The notes below the pieces were generated by a model. The model saw only the letters and a list, made by a program, of their open reading frames with translations, did not search any database and was not told the DNA's origin. Made by a program: the position numbers and the translations under genes. A DNA stretch of 64,000 nt from Branchiostoma belcheri (Eukaryota; Chordata; Leptocardii; Amphioxiformes; Branchiostomatidae): contig NW_017803113.1 in the NCBI RefSeq assembly GCF_001625305.1, positions 318,867 through 382,866 of the forward strand. Direction: 5' to 3'. Each line of letters starts with the position of its first letter. Positions within the stretch are counted from its first letter, which is position 1. Below, one piece after another: positions 38,476 through 50,517 of the stretch.

Positions 38476-40339
38476 TTTCTGCTTTCTGACTTTCTGACAT
38501 GCTAGATCAACATGTAAGTGCTCACAAGAGAGGGGTGAACATCACAGGTCACTCTTACAAGTCAAGGGTCACTGCAGGGCAGTAGAAATTATTCTTTTGA
38601 TGTTGGCTTTACAGTTGCCAGGTCTTGTACATGTACATGTAGGTGATGTTGATGCTTAGAAAACATGATCACGGAATGCTTCTTTACAGTCAGTGGAGAC
38701 TAGAAAGGTAACATTTGCAAAGCAAATGCATAATGTTTACCTTCACACGATCTAGCCTAACAAACTACTGCTCTGTTTATTCTTACTTATTATAAATAAA
38801 TTCATATACATTATTTTGTACATGTATATGGTGACCAGCCTTTCAACTCGGTCTTGCTACATAAATTTATGTAATCCAACACCACGGGGTGTCTGCTACA
38901 GCACCAGTTACCATAGTGACAGACGTCTGGTCCAGGTCACTGACCTTATGTGTTTGGACTTTGGAGATGAAGAAACAGAGCAAAAACAATATATTTTCCT
39001 TCTGCAAAGGTAGACATAAAAAGGCAAGTAAGGACCAGCTGGAGACTTTGAAAAAACAAAATTACTACTTTGATGGGCAATTATCTTTACCCGCCAGAGA
39101 AGCCAGGTCTAATAATAAGAGGTCAATATGAACAGACTGTAATGAACATGAACAAAATGTAATGGCTGTTTAGTATTCACTGCCTGACCTGTTCTTGCCC
39201 TTCGATCACTACTGGAGTGGTGCTGCAGCATTCAGTATCCTATACTCTAAACATTACTCTGGTTAGGAGTAATCAGGCAGTGAGAGTCTGTGTGCAACTA
39301 CCGTATATATGGTAATTGGAAAGGAACGAGCTCAACCCTTGGAATACTGAATGGCTGGCCTTGGAGTTCATATTCCGGTCTTGATGGTTTAGAGGATAAG
39401 CCTGGTGCATTTCTTGATGGGTGTTCCAGTACTCAACCTGCATACAGAACAACCACTGGAGTTTCAAGAAGTGTTTCTGGTGTCTACCTGATATGCCAGA
39501 GTAGTTAGCTGGTCATAGAAGTACATTTTTGGAACCCTGTGGCATTATTATTTAGTGTATTTAGCCAGTTTCTACTCTTTCCAGCAACCCATTTGAGTCT
39601 GGTAGAGACTAGTCACTTAAGTGTATAATAACTACTTTTGGAAATACTGATTTCCTTTTGCAAAAGAAGCACTTGCCAAATTGTATCATCATGAGGGGAA
39701 AATCGATTGTATCAGATTTTTGCTTTACTCTGTATTCTGTAACATCATCACCATTTTCCGGTCACTATTCATCACATGTCACTTGATACAGTCAATACCT
39801 TGCCAGGCATATACCTACCAGTATCAATTCATAGTTTTTGGACAAATACCTGCTAAACTACGGATTCTGGTAGTCATAGATCACTGACGAAAAGTAGTGG
39901 ATGCTACTTGAAACATCTAGCTGACAGTTTTCAAAATCTATCCAGTTGATTGAGTAACAATTTCTAGTGTATCTCACCGGGTATGTCGCTTACAATTCTG
40001 CGCATATCTCTGTGTGGGAGGGTTTCCTAACTTCTCCAAAATCTCTCGAGAATTCTGCTTAATGACTTTTGGAGAACGGCACAGGCAGAGATTCATCCGA
40101 GCACAACTTTTTCATCAAGTCTGTACACGGAAACGTAATAGAGTCATGAGGGTACGAACGAGGATCCATTCACGTTGAAATGATTGCCACATTTCATTCA
40201 TGCAGCCATGATCCTGTATCTTACAGGGATTTTCTGTGTGTGCCCTGGAGGTGCGCTTGTGAATGAAAGTTTGGAGAGGAACCTACTGAGGGATTGGGAT
40301 GACTTCCTTTGGCCTTGGGCAAGATTTGAGTAGATATTA
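38476..40339. other. No gene recognised
   Basis: Several short open frames without support. Around 39880-39965 a member of the GTGGATGCTACTTGAAAC repeat family is present. Confidence 0.4.
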
Positions 40340-40687
40340 GGCCACACCATCTTAATTTGTTGGTTCTTGGATTTTTTTCACAAAAAATATGAAGCGACAG
40401 GGCAAAAAAAAATAGGTCTAGGCATGCAAATGCTACGATAGGAGCCATGGAGTCAACACAAAAGGCTGTGTTAATATTTAAAAAATGACTTTTGAGCTTC
40501 TTATCAAACCACAGCATTGATAGATGGAAAAATGTAACAATTAGGAAGAAAAGAAGAACTTTCCTTAACTGTTGGGGGCAAAATGTGTGCATTTTTTAGT
40601 TTTTGTGCAGAATCTTTTTTTTTGCAAATCAGCTAGAAAAAAATGAAGAGGCGAATCCGAGAACCAACAAATTAGATTGTTGTGGCC
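40340..40687. mobile_element. Harbinger-like MITE, TSD TTA
   Basis: GGCCACACCATCTTAATTTG and complement, flanked by TTA on both sides; interior GATAGGAGCCATGGAGTC and CTGTTGGGGGCAAAAT. Confidence 0.83.
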
Positions 40688-41115
40688 TTATATTCAGTAT
40701 ATTGCAGCCTGCTCCCCGAACAGTGGAGTCATAAAATGTTATTATTAGCATGTTGATGGGATATAAGCCGCAATTTCATTTCCAATTTTGCGAGCAAGTT
40801 TGAAACAGGAGCGCGACTTCCGGTGAAACAATTGCCGTGACGTTTATTGTGCAAGGAGATAAGCTCAATATTTTGCACATGATTACTCAAGTTGGAATTG
40901 GCGTAAAGTCTAATTTAGAAAAGCAAGCCAGCCATTCATGTGAGTGGCGCTACACAATCAAAGTGGTAACTTGCTGTAATGAAAGTCTGTAAAAGATATT
41001 TCAATCCATTACCCAGCTAAATGGCAAATTTTAAATTAGTGTGGAGCTTACACAACATATTGCTGAATTTTCCTGCAATGTACCCATCATTGGGTATATT
41101 TCATAGCAAGTGTGT
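40688..41115. other. No feature recognised
   Basis: A short GC-richer patch at about 40800-40860 includes ACTTCCGG (ETS-like); otherwise AT-rich. Confidence 0.35.
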
Positions 41116-41370
41116 CATCACATACAACTCGCCAGTTCTCTCTATCAAACATTACATTTCCTAAGTATTCAAGTTCTATGCCAGTGTCTCTAGTTAAGGT
41201 ATCGGTAAAAGTCAGACTTCTACAGGGTACTCGACCTCTTGGCTTCCAGAGAAGGACAGAAGAAACGATTTCCTGCTTAGCTCAATAACAATGTCCTGCA
41301 AATTTTACCCTGCGGTGGGTGAGTTTTTGAGACAGCCTCGGAAGACCCCCATATATTGTTTGAATAGTAA
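41116..41370 (-). mobile_element. LINE fragment, sister of 35542
   Basis: Shares TTACCCTGCGGTGGGTGAGT, GCCTCGGAAGACCCCCATAT and the TDTLTRDTGIELEYLGN-like coding end with the copy at 35542. Truncated. Confidence 0.72.
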
Positions 41371-43495
41371 GCTAAGCCTTATTATTAGGGATATTCTTCC
41401 TGTAACAACAATGTAACCAGCACCAAGGACAGGGACCATTAATTGGATACCTTTCTTACTGCACAGTTTTATAGGGGAAAACAACCAATTATTGCCTCAT
41501 TATGAGTTTGAGGGGAGGAAAAGGGTTGCCATAGGTCAAATGGGCAATACTGGAAGTACATGTTGTCTTGGTTTAACAAATGAGCACAATGCATATGTAT
41601 AATGTTTCATCATACTGCATCTAGTTTTTGTTACTGCTAAGAGGCTAAGAGAACTTTTTCAGTACTGTTTGGAGGCAAGTTTAAAGTTTGTAACATGTAA
41701 GTAGGCTCTTTTCCAGTAAACTATAGCATTACATTGGTGATGAAACAAAACAATAGGTCTTGTTGATCACAAAAGCTTTCCTCAAACCCAGTGATACTTA
41801 ACTTCATATCTCTTGTAACTCTGATTCATTTAACATTAACTTACAAAGAACTTTCCAAAAGTTTTCTGTTCTTCTTAACATTACATTGCACTTAGTGCTG
41901 CACCATCCATTCTTTTATATATCATCTTCCTCCTGTCTTTTCCACTGCCTTTCTACCCCTCTTCATTCCTCCACAACTCCTTGCACAATCTAACTTTGAA
42001 CCTACTGCCCCTCCTTGGACATAGCCCACAGACTAAGCCTCTCTTGCACAATAGTTTTGAGACAATTGCCAGCACAATGCTGAAATGTTGCCACTTGACA
42101 TCCTCCTCCCATCTTCTCCACTTCCTATCCCTCTTGAAGTTCATTCCTCCCCTGCTCCTTGCACAATCTAACGTTAGACCTACCACCCCTCCTTGGACAT
42201 AGGCCATGGACTAGGTCTCTCTTGCAAGAAATTTTTGAGACAATTGCCAGCACGTACACATGCTAATGCAGCACCACTTGGCATGGCACCAGAGATTGCC
42301 CCTTCCCAGTGATATTACCGACTTTTGGCTCCCGTCCATGCAGACATGGGTCCCACAGGTACGGAGGTTAATGCCTAAAAATGCTTCAGAGACCCGGGGT
42401 ATCACTTTTCCATTGATTGCCCTGATGAATGAGTTGCTGTATACGGGTTGACACCTCAGTAAAAACATGTCAGTCAATATAAGGTACTGTGAAAGCTGGA
42501 GGAACTAGTTTTGAGTAGTAAGCCTCTACCAGGCTTTTGGAAGTGGCTGGAAAGAGTAGAAATTGGCCAAATAGACAGATAATGTGCCGGGAGAGTTGGT
42601 CCACTAAAAACTACAGCTTGCCTGGTAGAGGCTATGTTGTGAGGGATTTGCTCCTCTATGTATGGGATTTGGGAAGTGGCTGGAAAGAGTAGAAATTGGT
42701 CAAACAGACAGTTAGCAATGCATATGCAATGAGAGTCGGTCCACCTATATAGGAGAACAGTTTCTATGGTTTCAGAGGCTAAGTTGTGAGGGATTTGCTC
42801 CTCTGAGCTCTACATTTAGCATTTGCTCTGTACCAAGTCAATGTTTGCTCAATCCAACACCAAAAGAAAAAAAAAAACACTTTTGGGCACTGAACTAAGT
42901 TGGTGGGTGACTACACGTATGCTAGGGGATGGCAGTGAACATTGCCTTTGATCTCCTGTGTTGTATTTGTGAGGGAAAAACCTGTCAGGGAAAGGGTTAC
43001 ACTATTTTGCAATCCATAGAAAGAAACTTGCTACAGAAGGACTTAAAGACTCGTAAAGACTGGTTAAGACAGTGTAATAACTTGGGCTAAAAGAGAACCT
43101 AGTGGTAATGTTATGCTGAAAATCTCTCAATGGTGGCACTAAATTAGTGAGAGTTTATTTAGCCTTCAAATCCAGTTGGGAATTATTAGAGTCAAGAGAA
43201 GCTTTACTTTTAACACTTTGGCTGCGGCAGACCTTTTAATGAGGCGCAAAACAGGGAAGTTGGAGTAATTGGCAAGGAGCCACAGAGACTGGGGATCCCC
43301 TCCACTGTTGATTGCACTAATGAATGAAGCGCTTAATATAGCCTGATGTTCATGTCAAGGCTGGATATTATGTGAGCAGGTTAAGTGAATACAATTATAG
43401 CAGTTTAAGAGCATGTCAACTGTCAGGGCAATGAAGAGGACTAATAAACTGGTGGGTGTAACAACTACTAAGTACCTAATACTAGCTCAGAAATA
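41371..43495. repeat. Mostly unique DNA with two short tandem duplications
   Basis: 41935-42250 holds two units sharing CTCCTTGCACAATCTAAC, CCCCTCCTTGGACATAG and GAGACAATTGCCAGCAC. 42515-42800 holds two or three units sharing GGCTGGAAAGAGTAGAAATT, a motif also present at 11341-11410. No gene seen. Confidence 0.55.
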
Positions 43496-43497
43496 AT

Positions 43498-43640
43498 CAT
43501 GCCTTCAACTACCAGACTTATGAAGCAAGGAGCAAAGTTTTTTTCCTAGAACGCACTACCACCAAGTGAAGTAGGGGCATCATCACTAGATAGCTTGCAG
43601 TTAGATGTGCAAAGCCATGCAACGTGCCTGTAAACCTGGT
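43498..43640 (+). mobile_element. LINE fragment, degraded
   Basis: CATGCCTTCAACTACCAGA, TTTCCTAGAACGC and AGTAGGGGCATCATCACTAG match the FFPRTI-type LINE end at 45328. Confidence 0.5.
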
Positions 43641-43724
43641 GTGTTACACCTTCAAACTAGACTTCAGACTAGATGAACACTGACAACCTACATGTAGAGC
43701 TGCATTTCCCCTCTGGTCTCTCAG

Positions 43725-43850
43725 TCACTGACGAAAGCTAGTGGATACTAGCTGAAACATCTGACCGTTTCCAAAATCATATCCAGTTGCTTGAGTATTG
43801 CTTTTTGGCGTATCGTATTACCTGGATGCCTAACCTTCATCGATGTATAG
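43725..43850. repeat. Dispersed repeat (GCTAGTGGATACTAGCTG family)
   Basis: ACTGACGAAAGCTAGTGGAT, CCAGTTGCTTGAGTATTGCT, TTGGCGTATCGTATTACCTG and AACCTTCATCGATG; one arm of the hairpin seen at 18365-18576. Confidence 0.65.
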
Positions 43851-43859
43851 CAACTAGTA

Positions 43860-44003
43860 GGTTTTTGTTTCACCTGAGTCAAGTGGAGGAACAGGTATCA
43901 AGTGTCTTTCCCAAGGGCACAACACTGGGGCCTGCCAGGGATAATGGACTCCAAAACCTTTAGCCTCTAAGTCAACAACCCTAACCACAAGGCCACCCTG
44001 CCA
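43860..44003 (-). mobile_element. tRNA-derived SINE, copy 1
   Basis: The minus strand begins GGGTGGCCTTGTGGTTAGGG (A-box-like) and includes GTGCCCTTGGGAAAGACACT. Sister of the next copy. Confidence 0.6.
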
Positions 44004-44084
44004 CTGCTATATATATTTTTAACAATGCCTGCCAACTCTATAAACTGCTGTTTTTGCATAGCCCAGGCTAGTTGAACACTCTCT

Positions 44085-44236
44085 GACAAGCTAGGTTCTC
44101 ATTTCCACATGAGTTGAGTGAGGAAATAGGTATCAAGTGTCTTTCCCAAGGGCACAATATTGGGGCCTGCCGGGGGTTTGAACTCCAGAACCTTTAGACT
44201 CTAAGTCAGCAACCCTTAACCACAAGACCACCCTGA
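44085..44236 (-). mobile_element. tRNA-derived SINE, copy 2
   Basis: The minus strand begins GGGTGGTCTTGTGGTTAAGG, has a B-box-like GAGTTCAAACCCC and the body motif GTGCCCTTGGGAAAGACACT. Its flank (TTAACAAT..CTG.CAACTCTA) matches the flank of copy 1, so SINE and flank were duplicated together. Confidence 0.65.
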
Positions 44237-44271
44237 TTTAACAATCCCTGGCAACTCTACAAACTGATGTA

Positions 44272-44525
44272 GGGTTGTGTGGCGTAGCGGCAGAGTGCTC
44301 GACTAGGAATCAAGAGGTTCCGGGTTCAAGTCCTGACATGCCACAGATCTGGTGCCCTTGGGAAAGGCACTTTATGCGACTTTCCTCACTTCGCTCAGGT
44401 GAAAATGAGTATTGTTCTGTCATGTATTTGTCCCCTGTGTTGGCGGCGGCATTAATATAAGTTGATAAAACTTGAGTGTGCCGTCACCACGTCTTGTGAC
44501 TACATGTTGGAATATAAAAAAAAAC
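44272..44525 (+). mobile_element. tRNA-derived SINE, copy 3
   Basis: A-box TGGCGTAGCGG (44280-44290) and B-box GGTTCAAGTCC (44323-44333) in a tRNA-like head whose ends pair (TGTGGC with GCCACA). The body contains GTGCCCTTGGGAAAGGCACT and it ends in an A-rich tail. Not a functional tRNA: a long unrelated body follows. Confidence 0.8.
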
Positions 44526-44752
44526 TGATTTAGACCAGCTTCATCCCACTTCTTCAAATCACGTTCACTCCTCTCCTTCCCACAACCAATCATCTGCCAC
44601 TTGACTTGTAATGACGTCTCGTTGAACTCAAATGAGCAGCCGGCCGGCCTTACCGACATCCTTCATCTATCTGGTATGGATTTTCGCGGGGGAGAGAGGG
44701 CCATCCGATACTACATAAGGGCAAACGCCGACTGGGGGGAATGAGGACCTGA

Positions 44753-45122
44753 GGCCACACCAATTTAATTAGTTGGTTCTCAGATTTTTTTTAGACAAAA
44801 TATGAAGTGACAGGGCAAAAAATTAAAAGGAAAAACAGGTCTAGGCATCCTATGATAGCCCCAAATGCTACGATAGTAGCCATGAAGTCAACACAAAAGG
44901 CTGGGTTAATATTTAAACAATGAATTTTTAATCAAACTACAGTAACTGCATTAATAGATGGGAAAACTGTAACAACTAGGAAGAAAAGGACTTTCCTCAA
45001 CTGTGGTGGGCAAAATATGAGCATTTTTGAGTTGATTCAGAACCAGAATCTTTTTTTTTTTTTGCAAATCAGAAAAAATGAAGATGCAAATCAGAGAACC
45101 AACAAATTAAATTGTTGTGGCC
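44753..45122. mobile_element. Harbinger-like MITE
   Basis: GGCCACACCAATTTAATTAG and CAAATTAAATTGTTGTGGCC inverted ends; full-length interior. The flanks (TGA and ATA) do not match, so the target duplication has decayed or an end was rearranged. Confidence 0.8.
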
Positions 45123-45327
45123 ATACAGCTGAGGGGAAATGAGGACTCAAACCTTCCCCATTCACATCAATCCCGCCATCTGTGCGGCTGTTAAGCCGAG
45201 CTTGCCGCTACCCTGCTTTATTGTTCATTGTATGTCAACCGTAGGATTGGGCCGTTGAACAGATCCGCCTGCCCTGAAGCTGCTGGGATATTGAGATGGA
45301 TTCGTCCTACGTGCACACAATAATCAT

Positions 45328-45600
45328 GCCTTCAAATATCAGAGTTATCAACCAAGAATTGAGGTATTGAAAAACTTGTATTTCCCCAGAACTATCGTAC
45401 ACTGGAACTCGTTGCCATCAAGCACAGTTGGGGCATCATCACTAGAAAGCTTTAAACAACTCCTGCAATCAAATGTACAAAGATTGAGTGTAACAAGTCG
45501 TTCAGTGTGATATAGCTAGCTGCCGCCGCGCCGTGTGCCTGTGAAGCTGGTGTGTTTTGCCGAAGGGTGGTTATACCGGCTATACTGATACAGATACACA
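45328..45600 (+). mobile_element. LINE 3' end (RT tail plus tail unit)
   Basis: Reads SPELSYTGTRCHQ in one frame; the element frame gives FPRTIVHWNSLPSSTVGASS, LESFKQLLQSNVQRLSVTSR. The 3' tail follows: AAGCTGGTGTGTTTTGCCGA, GGTGGTTATACCGGCTATAC. Best preserved copy of this family here. Confidence 0.75.
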
Positions 45601-46372
45601 ATTATAATATTCTGGCAATGTCTGACTTTATGAGGCCACCCTTTCTGTTTTTACACAAAAAAAACTTTAAGATATAAAATTGCTTCCACCAACAAATACA
45701 TGTACTTTCATCAAGTTGGCAAATGACTGTATGACAATGTAGAAACAAACAAACAAACAAACAAACAATGTTGGTCGTGACTAAAGAACTTTGTTTTACT
45801 ACAAGTCCACAATCATAATATTCTGGCAATGTCTGATTTCATGAGGCAAACCTTCCTTTTATACGGAAAGCCACTGATATAAAATTGGTTCCACCTACAA
45901 AAATACTTTCATCAGGTTGGAAAATGACTATGTAGCACCCGTTAGTATTGCAGTGAAGAAGGTGACAGACGGTCACCAAAATGTTGGTTGTAAATACAGA
46001 ACTTTGTTATACTACGTGTCCACAATGATATTCAGGCAATGTCTGACTTTATGAGGCCAGCCATTCTGTTTTAGTATTGCTCTGAAGAAGGGGACAGACA
46101 GTCACCAAAATGTTAGTTGTGAACTTTGTTATACTACATGTACATGCCCACAATAATATTCTGGCAATGTCTGACATTTTGAGGCCAGCCGTTCTGTTTT
46201 TATGAAAATCAAATCAAAGATAGAATTCGCTCCATTTATAAATAATTTCATTGCCTTGACAAGTAACTGTATGGCAATGTAGAATCAGCCTGTATTGTCA
46301 TGAGGAAGGTGACAGACGGTCACCGTAACTTTGGCTTGCAAAGTCCATGAATAAAGAACTTTGTTATATAAA
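45601..46372. repeat. Tandem array (~190-bp unit, ~4 units)
   Basis: Units share ATTCTGGCAATGTCTGACTT, GAAGAAGGTGACAGACGGTC, ACCAAAATGTTGGTTGT and ACTTTGTTATACTAC. The GACAGACGGTCACC segment is a dispersed motif also found in reverse at 60790. Confidence 0.7.
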
Positions 46373-46676
46373 ATTCATTCCACTGTGTATCCTGTTTGTA
46401 ATCCAATAGAGCTGACTGAATCATGAACTAGAACCACTCTAATCAGATAGACCTGACTACATCATGATCCAGAATGATATTTGGGCGAATGTGTTCCACC
46501 CTGAGAGCTAGCTAGTGTCACCTAATGATCCATTGTGCATGTAATGACTGCGACAAACTTGTGTAAGAATTGCCCCCCATTTACAAGTAAGGACACACTG
46601 ATTTTATTAACAGTATGGATGGCATCTGTGCAAGCATCAATTTTTGTCTGTTTCCTACAAAAAGTTTGCGACTGTA

Positions 46677-46900
46677 TTTGTATCTGTATAGCCGGTATAA
46701 CCGCCTTTCGGTGTAACACACCAGCTTCTGTATCTGTATAGCCGGTATAACCGCCTTTCGGTGTAACACACCAGCTTTGCAGACACGCGGCGCAGTGGCA
46801 GCTGGCTACATTACACCGATCGACTTGTTATACCTAACCCTTGAACTTCTAACTCTAGACTTTGTTTAAAGCTATCTAATGACAATGCCCCTACTGTACT
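46677..46900 (-). mobile_element. LINE 3' tail, two tandem units
   Basis: Two ~50-bp units (TGTATAGCCGGTATAACCGC ... GTGTAACACACCAGCTT) then GCCCCTACTGTACTTGGTG, as at 16992. Confidence 0.7.
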
Positions 46901-48590
46901 TGGTGAAAGCATGTGACCGCACTGTACTTTCGATACTTGTAGAATGACGGAGGTTGAAAGGAAAAAAAAAAGAAGCCAGAGGGAGACAAGAAGGCCTTTA
47001 AAAATTGCCACCAAGAAACAACAAATTAAATCAGCATGACCTTATCTATCCACCAACAGCTTTTTCCCCGTTGAAATGGCTTTGGATGCATCAGCATCTT
47101 TCTTTGTGCCGTTGTGCCGAAAGCCGTTTGTGTTTCACGGCCCAACATGAGGCAATTAAGGACGTAATGCGATAAACCTTGCTCCAAATACATTCATTTG
47201 CATCCAGATCATCTGTTTTACACAGATTGGAGTTTGGGGGAATCAGATAAGGATTGAGTGAGCGTCTTTTGCAAGCTGTTTCCCTGAAGGAATTGTTTCT
47301 GACGTAGAAGGAATTAATTGACAAATAGGTAAAGGCTCCGTAGCCTTTTTTGAGGCCGTAGGGCCGGTGGGTTGTTGAGTACACTGTGCATAGGGCACAG
47401 CATTGGAAGGCAGAGCCCATTCCTCTCCTTCCACCACTTTCTAACTCAAGTTAGCTACCTATTTTACACCTGGGTGGAGTGAGGAAAGCCAATTTTATTG
47501 TAAAGCGCCTTTTCGAAGGACATGTCTAGCCAGGAGTGCAAGAAATTAAAGCCATGACCTCTCAATTTCATTTCCACTGGCCTAACCATTCAGTTCAAGT
47601 TCCACCTTCACTTTTCTCCAGTCAACAAGGAGCTATGGCAATCTCATGTTCTTATGTATATTATTTTTCTTGATGCTACAGATTAAAACTATAATTCATG
47701 AATCATTATCAGATATATAGTTTCATACATCCGGCAACATAATGTTAATATCAAGTTGATTATTATTATATGTACAATTTCACCTAGTGAGCACTGCATT
47801 CTTACAAATAGATTGCAGTGAAATTTTGTTGTAATGATTAGTGGCACATACAAACGCACATTTTGATATTCCTTTTCCTGTTTGTAATTCAGAGTGTGAT
47901 ACCAGTTTGCAAACATTCCCCATATTTCACTTAACATATTAACATATTATGACATGCCAATCGACATAACATACTGAAGTGCATTTAATCTAAGTGCAAG
48001 CCCCATTATTTGATACTTATCTTATGGTAATGATGCATACATACATACATTTTGATGATATAATCGTGCTTACATTTTCTGTTTATAATTAAGAGTGTGA
48101 TACTGGTGTAAACTTTTGACATATTTCATACAACATACATGTAACTGTGACATGCCATTCTACATCAATAAACTGAAGTGAGCAATGGCCACATATAATC
48201 TAAGTGCACGCACTCCAAACCCTGTACATGATCCTTATCTTATGGTAAGTGGGTTGTTTCTCTCAAGTCTTTGACGTCATACAAGTAATAGTGTTCCTTA
48301 AAGTTCCATTCCAGAGGTATATCACCACTGTAAGACTTGCGTCAGGGACTTCAAAATGATTGAGTAGCGACAAAACAACCGGAAGGAACAGTCAGTGGGT
48401 CTGAATGAAGATGTTGGAAGGGAATAAAGCTGCTACAGATTAAGAGTGAGATTATCCTTAGATCATGGATCATTCTGGGCATCAGAAATGTTGATGTATG
48501 TTTAGCAACTTGAAGCATAAAAAGGTTTCAGACTTGTGGGAAGTATTTTAGGTTTTTGTGACCTTCAAGTTCACCCCATTTTCCTGTGTC
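46901..48590. other. No gene recognised
   Basis: Contains a MITE end remnant near 47018-47042 (AACAACAAATTAAATC). 48040-48250 partly repeats 47870-48030 (TTTGTAATTCAGAGTGTGATAC, broken here as TTATAATTAAGAGTGTGAT). No exon seen. Confidence 0.4.
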
Positions 48591-50410
48591 TGACCTTTTG
48601 ACCTGTCAATCTCCCACACCCACGTGGTGTCAATCTACTCTGTGTCCAGACCAAAACTGACATGCAAAACTACTGTAACAGCTCAGCCACCAAAAGCAAT
48701 ACTTCCGTACCCAGGAGTATATGTATGCCGTGCAGGGACAGTCACTGCTACAATCACAATCCTTCAGCCATACATGAGACCAGACCCACTCTCATGTTCC
48801 ACAGTAATGTTGCCCACTTTTTGTGTCATTTGTATGGTTGCACAACTTTCCGTATGTGAACACAGTTTGAGCTTGGATGGTGTGAACCATCTTTTCAGTA
48901 CCAAGGACTGGTTAGTCAACTTTAAATGGTTAAACCGATAGTTCAGCACCAAGGACAGTCACAATTCCATCAGCCACACATGCGACCAGACCCACTCTCC
49001 ACTCCACACTCTGTAATCTTTGTCACCATCTGCGTTCCACCACAGCAGAAATTCCAAGCACCGAAAAATGCTGGCCATGCAAAATACCTGCCATACATCT
49101 AAAGCCGACAGGCAGGCAAAGGTTATCTGATTTTTGGCACTGTATGTTATGTAGTAGTAATGTTGCCCACTTCCAACTTTTTGTGTCATTTGTATGGTTG
49201 CACAACTTTCCGTATGGGGACACAGTTTGAGCTTGGATGGTGTAAAACCATGTTTTCAGTACCAAGGACAGGTTAGTCAACTGCAGATGGTTAAACGGAT
49301 AGTTCAGCACCAAGGACAGTTCCTGCTACAGTCACAAATGCATCAGCCACACATGCGACCAGACCCACTCTCCACTCCACACTCTGTAATCTTTGTCACC
49401 ATCTGCGTTCCACCACAGCAGAAATTCCAAGCACCGAAAAATGCTGGCCATGCAAAATACCTGCCATACATCTAAAGCCGACAGGCAGGCAAAGGTTATC
49501 TGATTTTTGGCACTATATATTCTGTAGTAGTAATGTTGCCCACTTCCAACTTTTTGTGTCATTTGTACGGTTGCACAACTTTCCGTATGTGAACACAGTT
49601 TGAGCTTGGATGGTGTGAAACCATGTTTTCAGTACCAAGGACAGGGTAGTTAACTGCAAATGGTTAAATTAAGAATTCAATATCAAGGGCAGGGTGGTTA
49701 AGTTTAGAGGGTGTAACCCAAAACTTCAGTACTGAGGACATGCAGGGCAGTTAAGTTTGGGTGGTGTAATAGATCTTTTCAGTACCAAGGACAGATTTGT
49801 TAACTGCAAATTGTTAAACCGATAATTTAGTACCAAGGACAGGGTTGTTAAGTTTGGATGCTGCATATTGCTGATATATAGAATGCAGGACGGAAGTATT
49901 ATACAAGTCTTAGGCTAGGAGTTTCAGTACAGTAAGTTCATGTTTGTATTTCACAGAGAGGGATGTAACATCTGTGTCCATATCACCAGGGTCCATAATA
50001 TTGCCACCTTGAGAAACAGTGTGCTTAAAGATATTTTTACTTCAACATACCCTAGGTATGTACATTTGATGTGTGAAGGAGTGCATACCAAAAGTATGTT
50101 ACATTAAAAATATCTTTAAGCACACTATTTCTCAACGTGGCGATATTATGGACCCTGGTGATATTATGGACACAGATGTTACACATGCACCAGCCTTGAT
50201 CATGACAAGGACGCAATCCTACAGACTTGTCTTTGCAGTCTTCAAAGGTTTCCTTGACTTTTAAGAAATGGACAGCGAGGTATAGATCTCTACAAACACC
50301 ACAGTTTGAGCTTGGATGGTGTGAACCATCTTTTCAGTACCAAGGACAGGTTAGTTAGATGCAAATGGTTAAACCGATAATGCAGTACCAAGGACAGCGT
50401 AGTTTGGATG
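48590..50410. repeat. Tandem array with near-identical 373-bp units, split by a MITE
   Basis: Units at about 48960-49333 and 49334-49706 are almost identical over long stretches (GATTTTTGGCACT, CACCATCTGCGTTCCACCAC, ATGCTGGCCATGCAAAATAC). A partial unit precedes and degenerate ACCAAGGACAGG repeats follow to 50410, interrupted by the palindromic MITE at 49965. Open frames on both strands repeat with the units. Confidence 0.8.
49965..50182. mobile_element. Palindromic MITE, copy 2
   Basis: GTAACATCTGTGTCCATATC at the left, GATATTATGGACACAGATGT at the right, with the same centre as copy 1 (CCTAGGTATGTACATTTGAT). It inserted into the surrounding array. Confidence 0.8.
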
Positions 50411-50517
50411 GCATAAACTGCTGATTTGGAACGAAGGGTAAATTTTATTTTGCAATTTCCTGACTGGAAGTGTCAGTAATTCTAGTAAGTTCATATTAAC
50501 TTTGTTTTTCTCTGACA

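Noticed and set aside
44280-44345. A functional tRNA gene
   Set aside because: A and B boxes are present but the head continues into a SINE body and A-rich tail, without a Pol III terminator after a tRNA fold.
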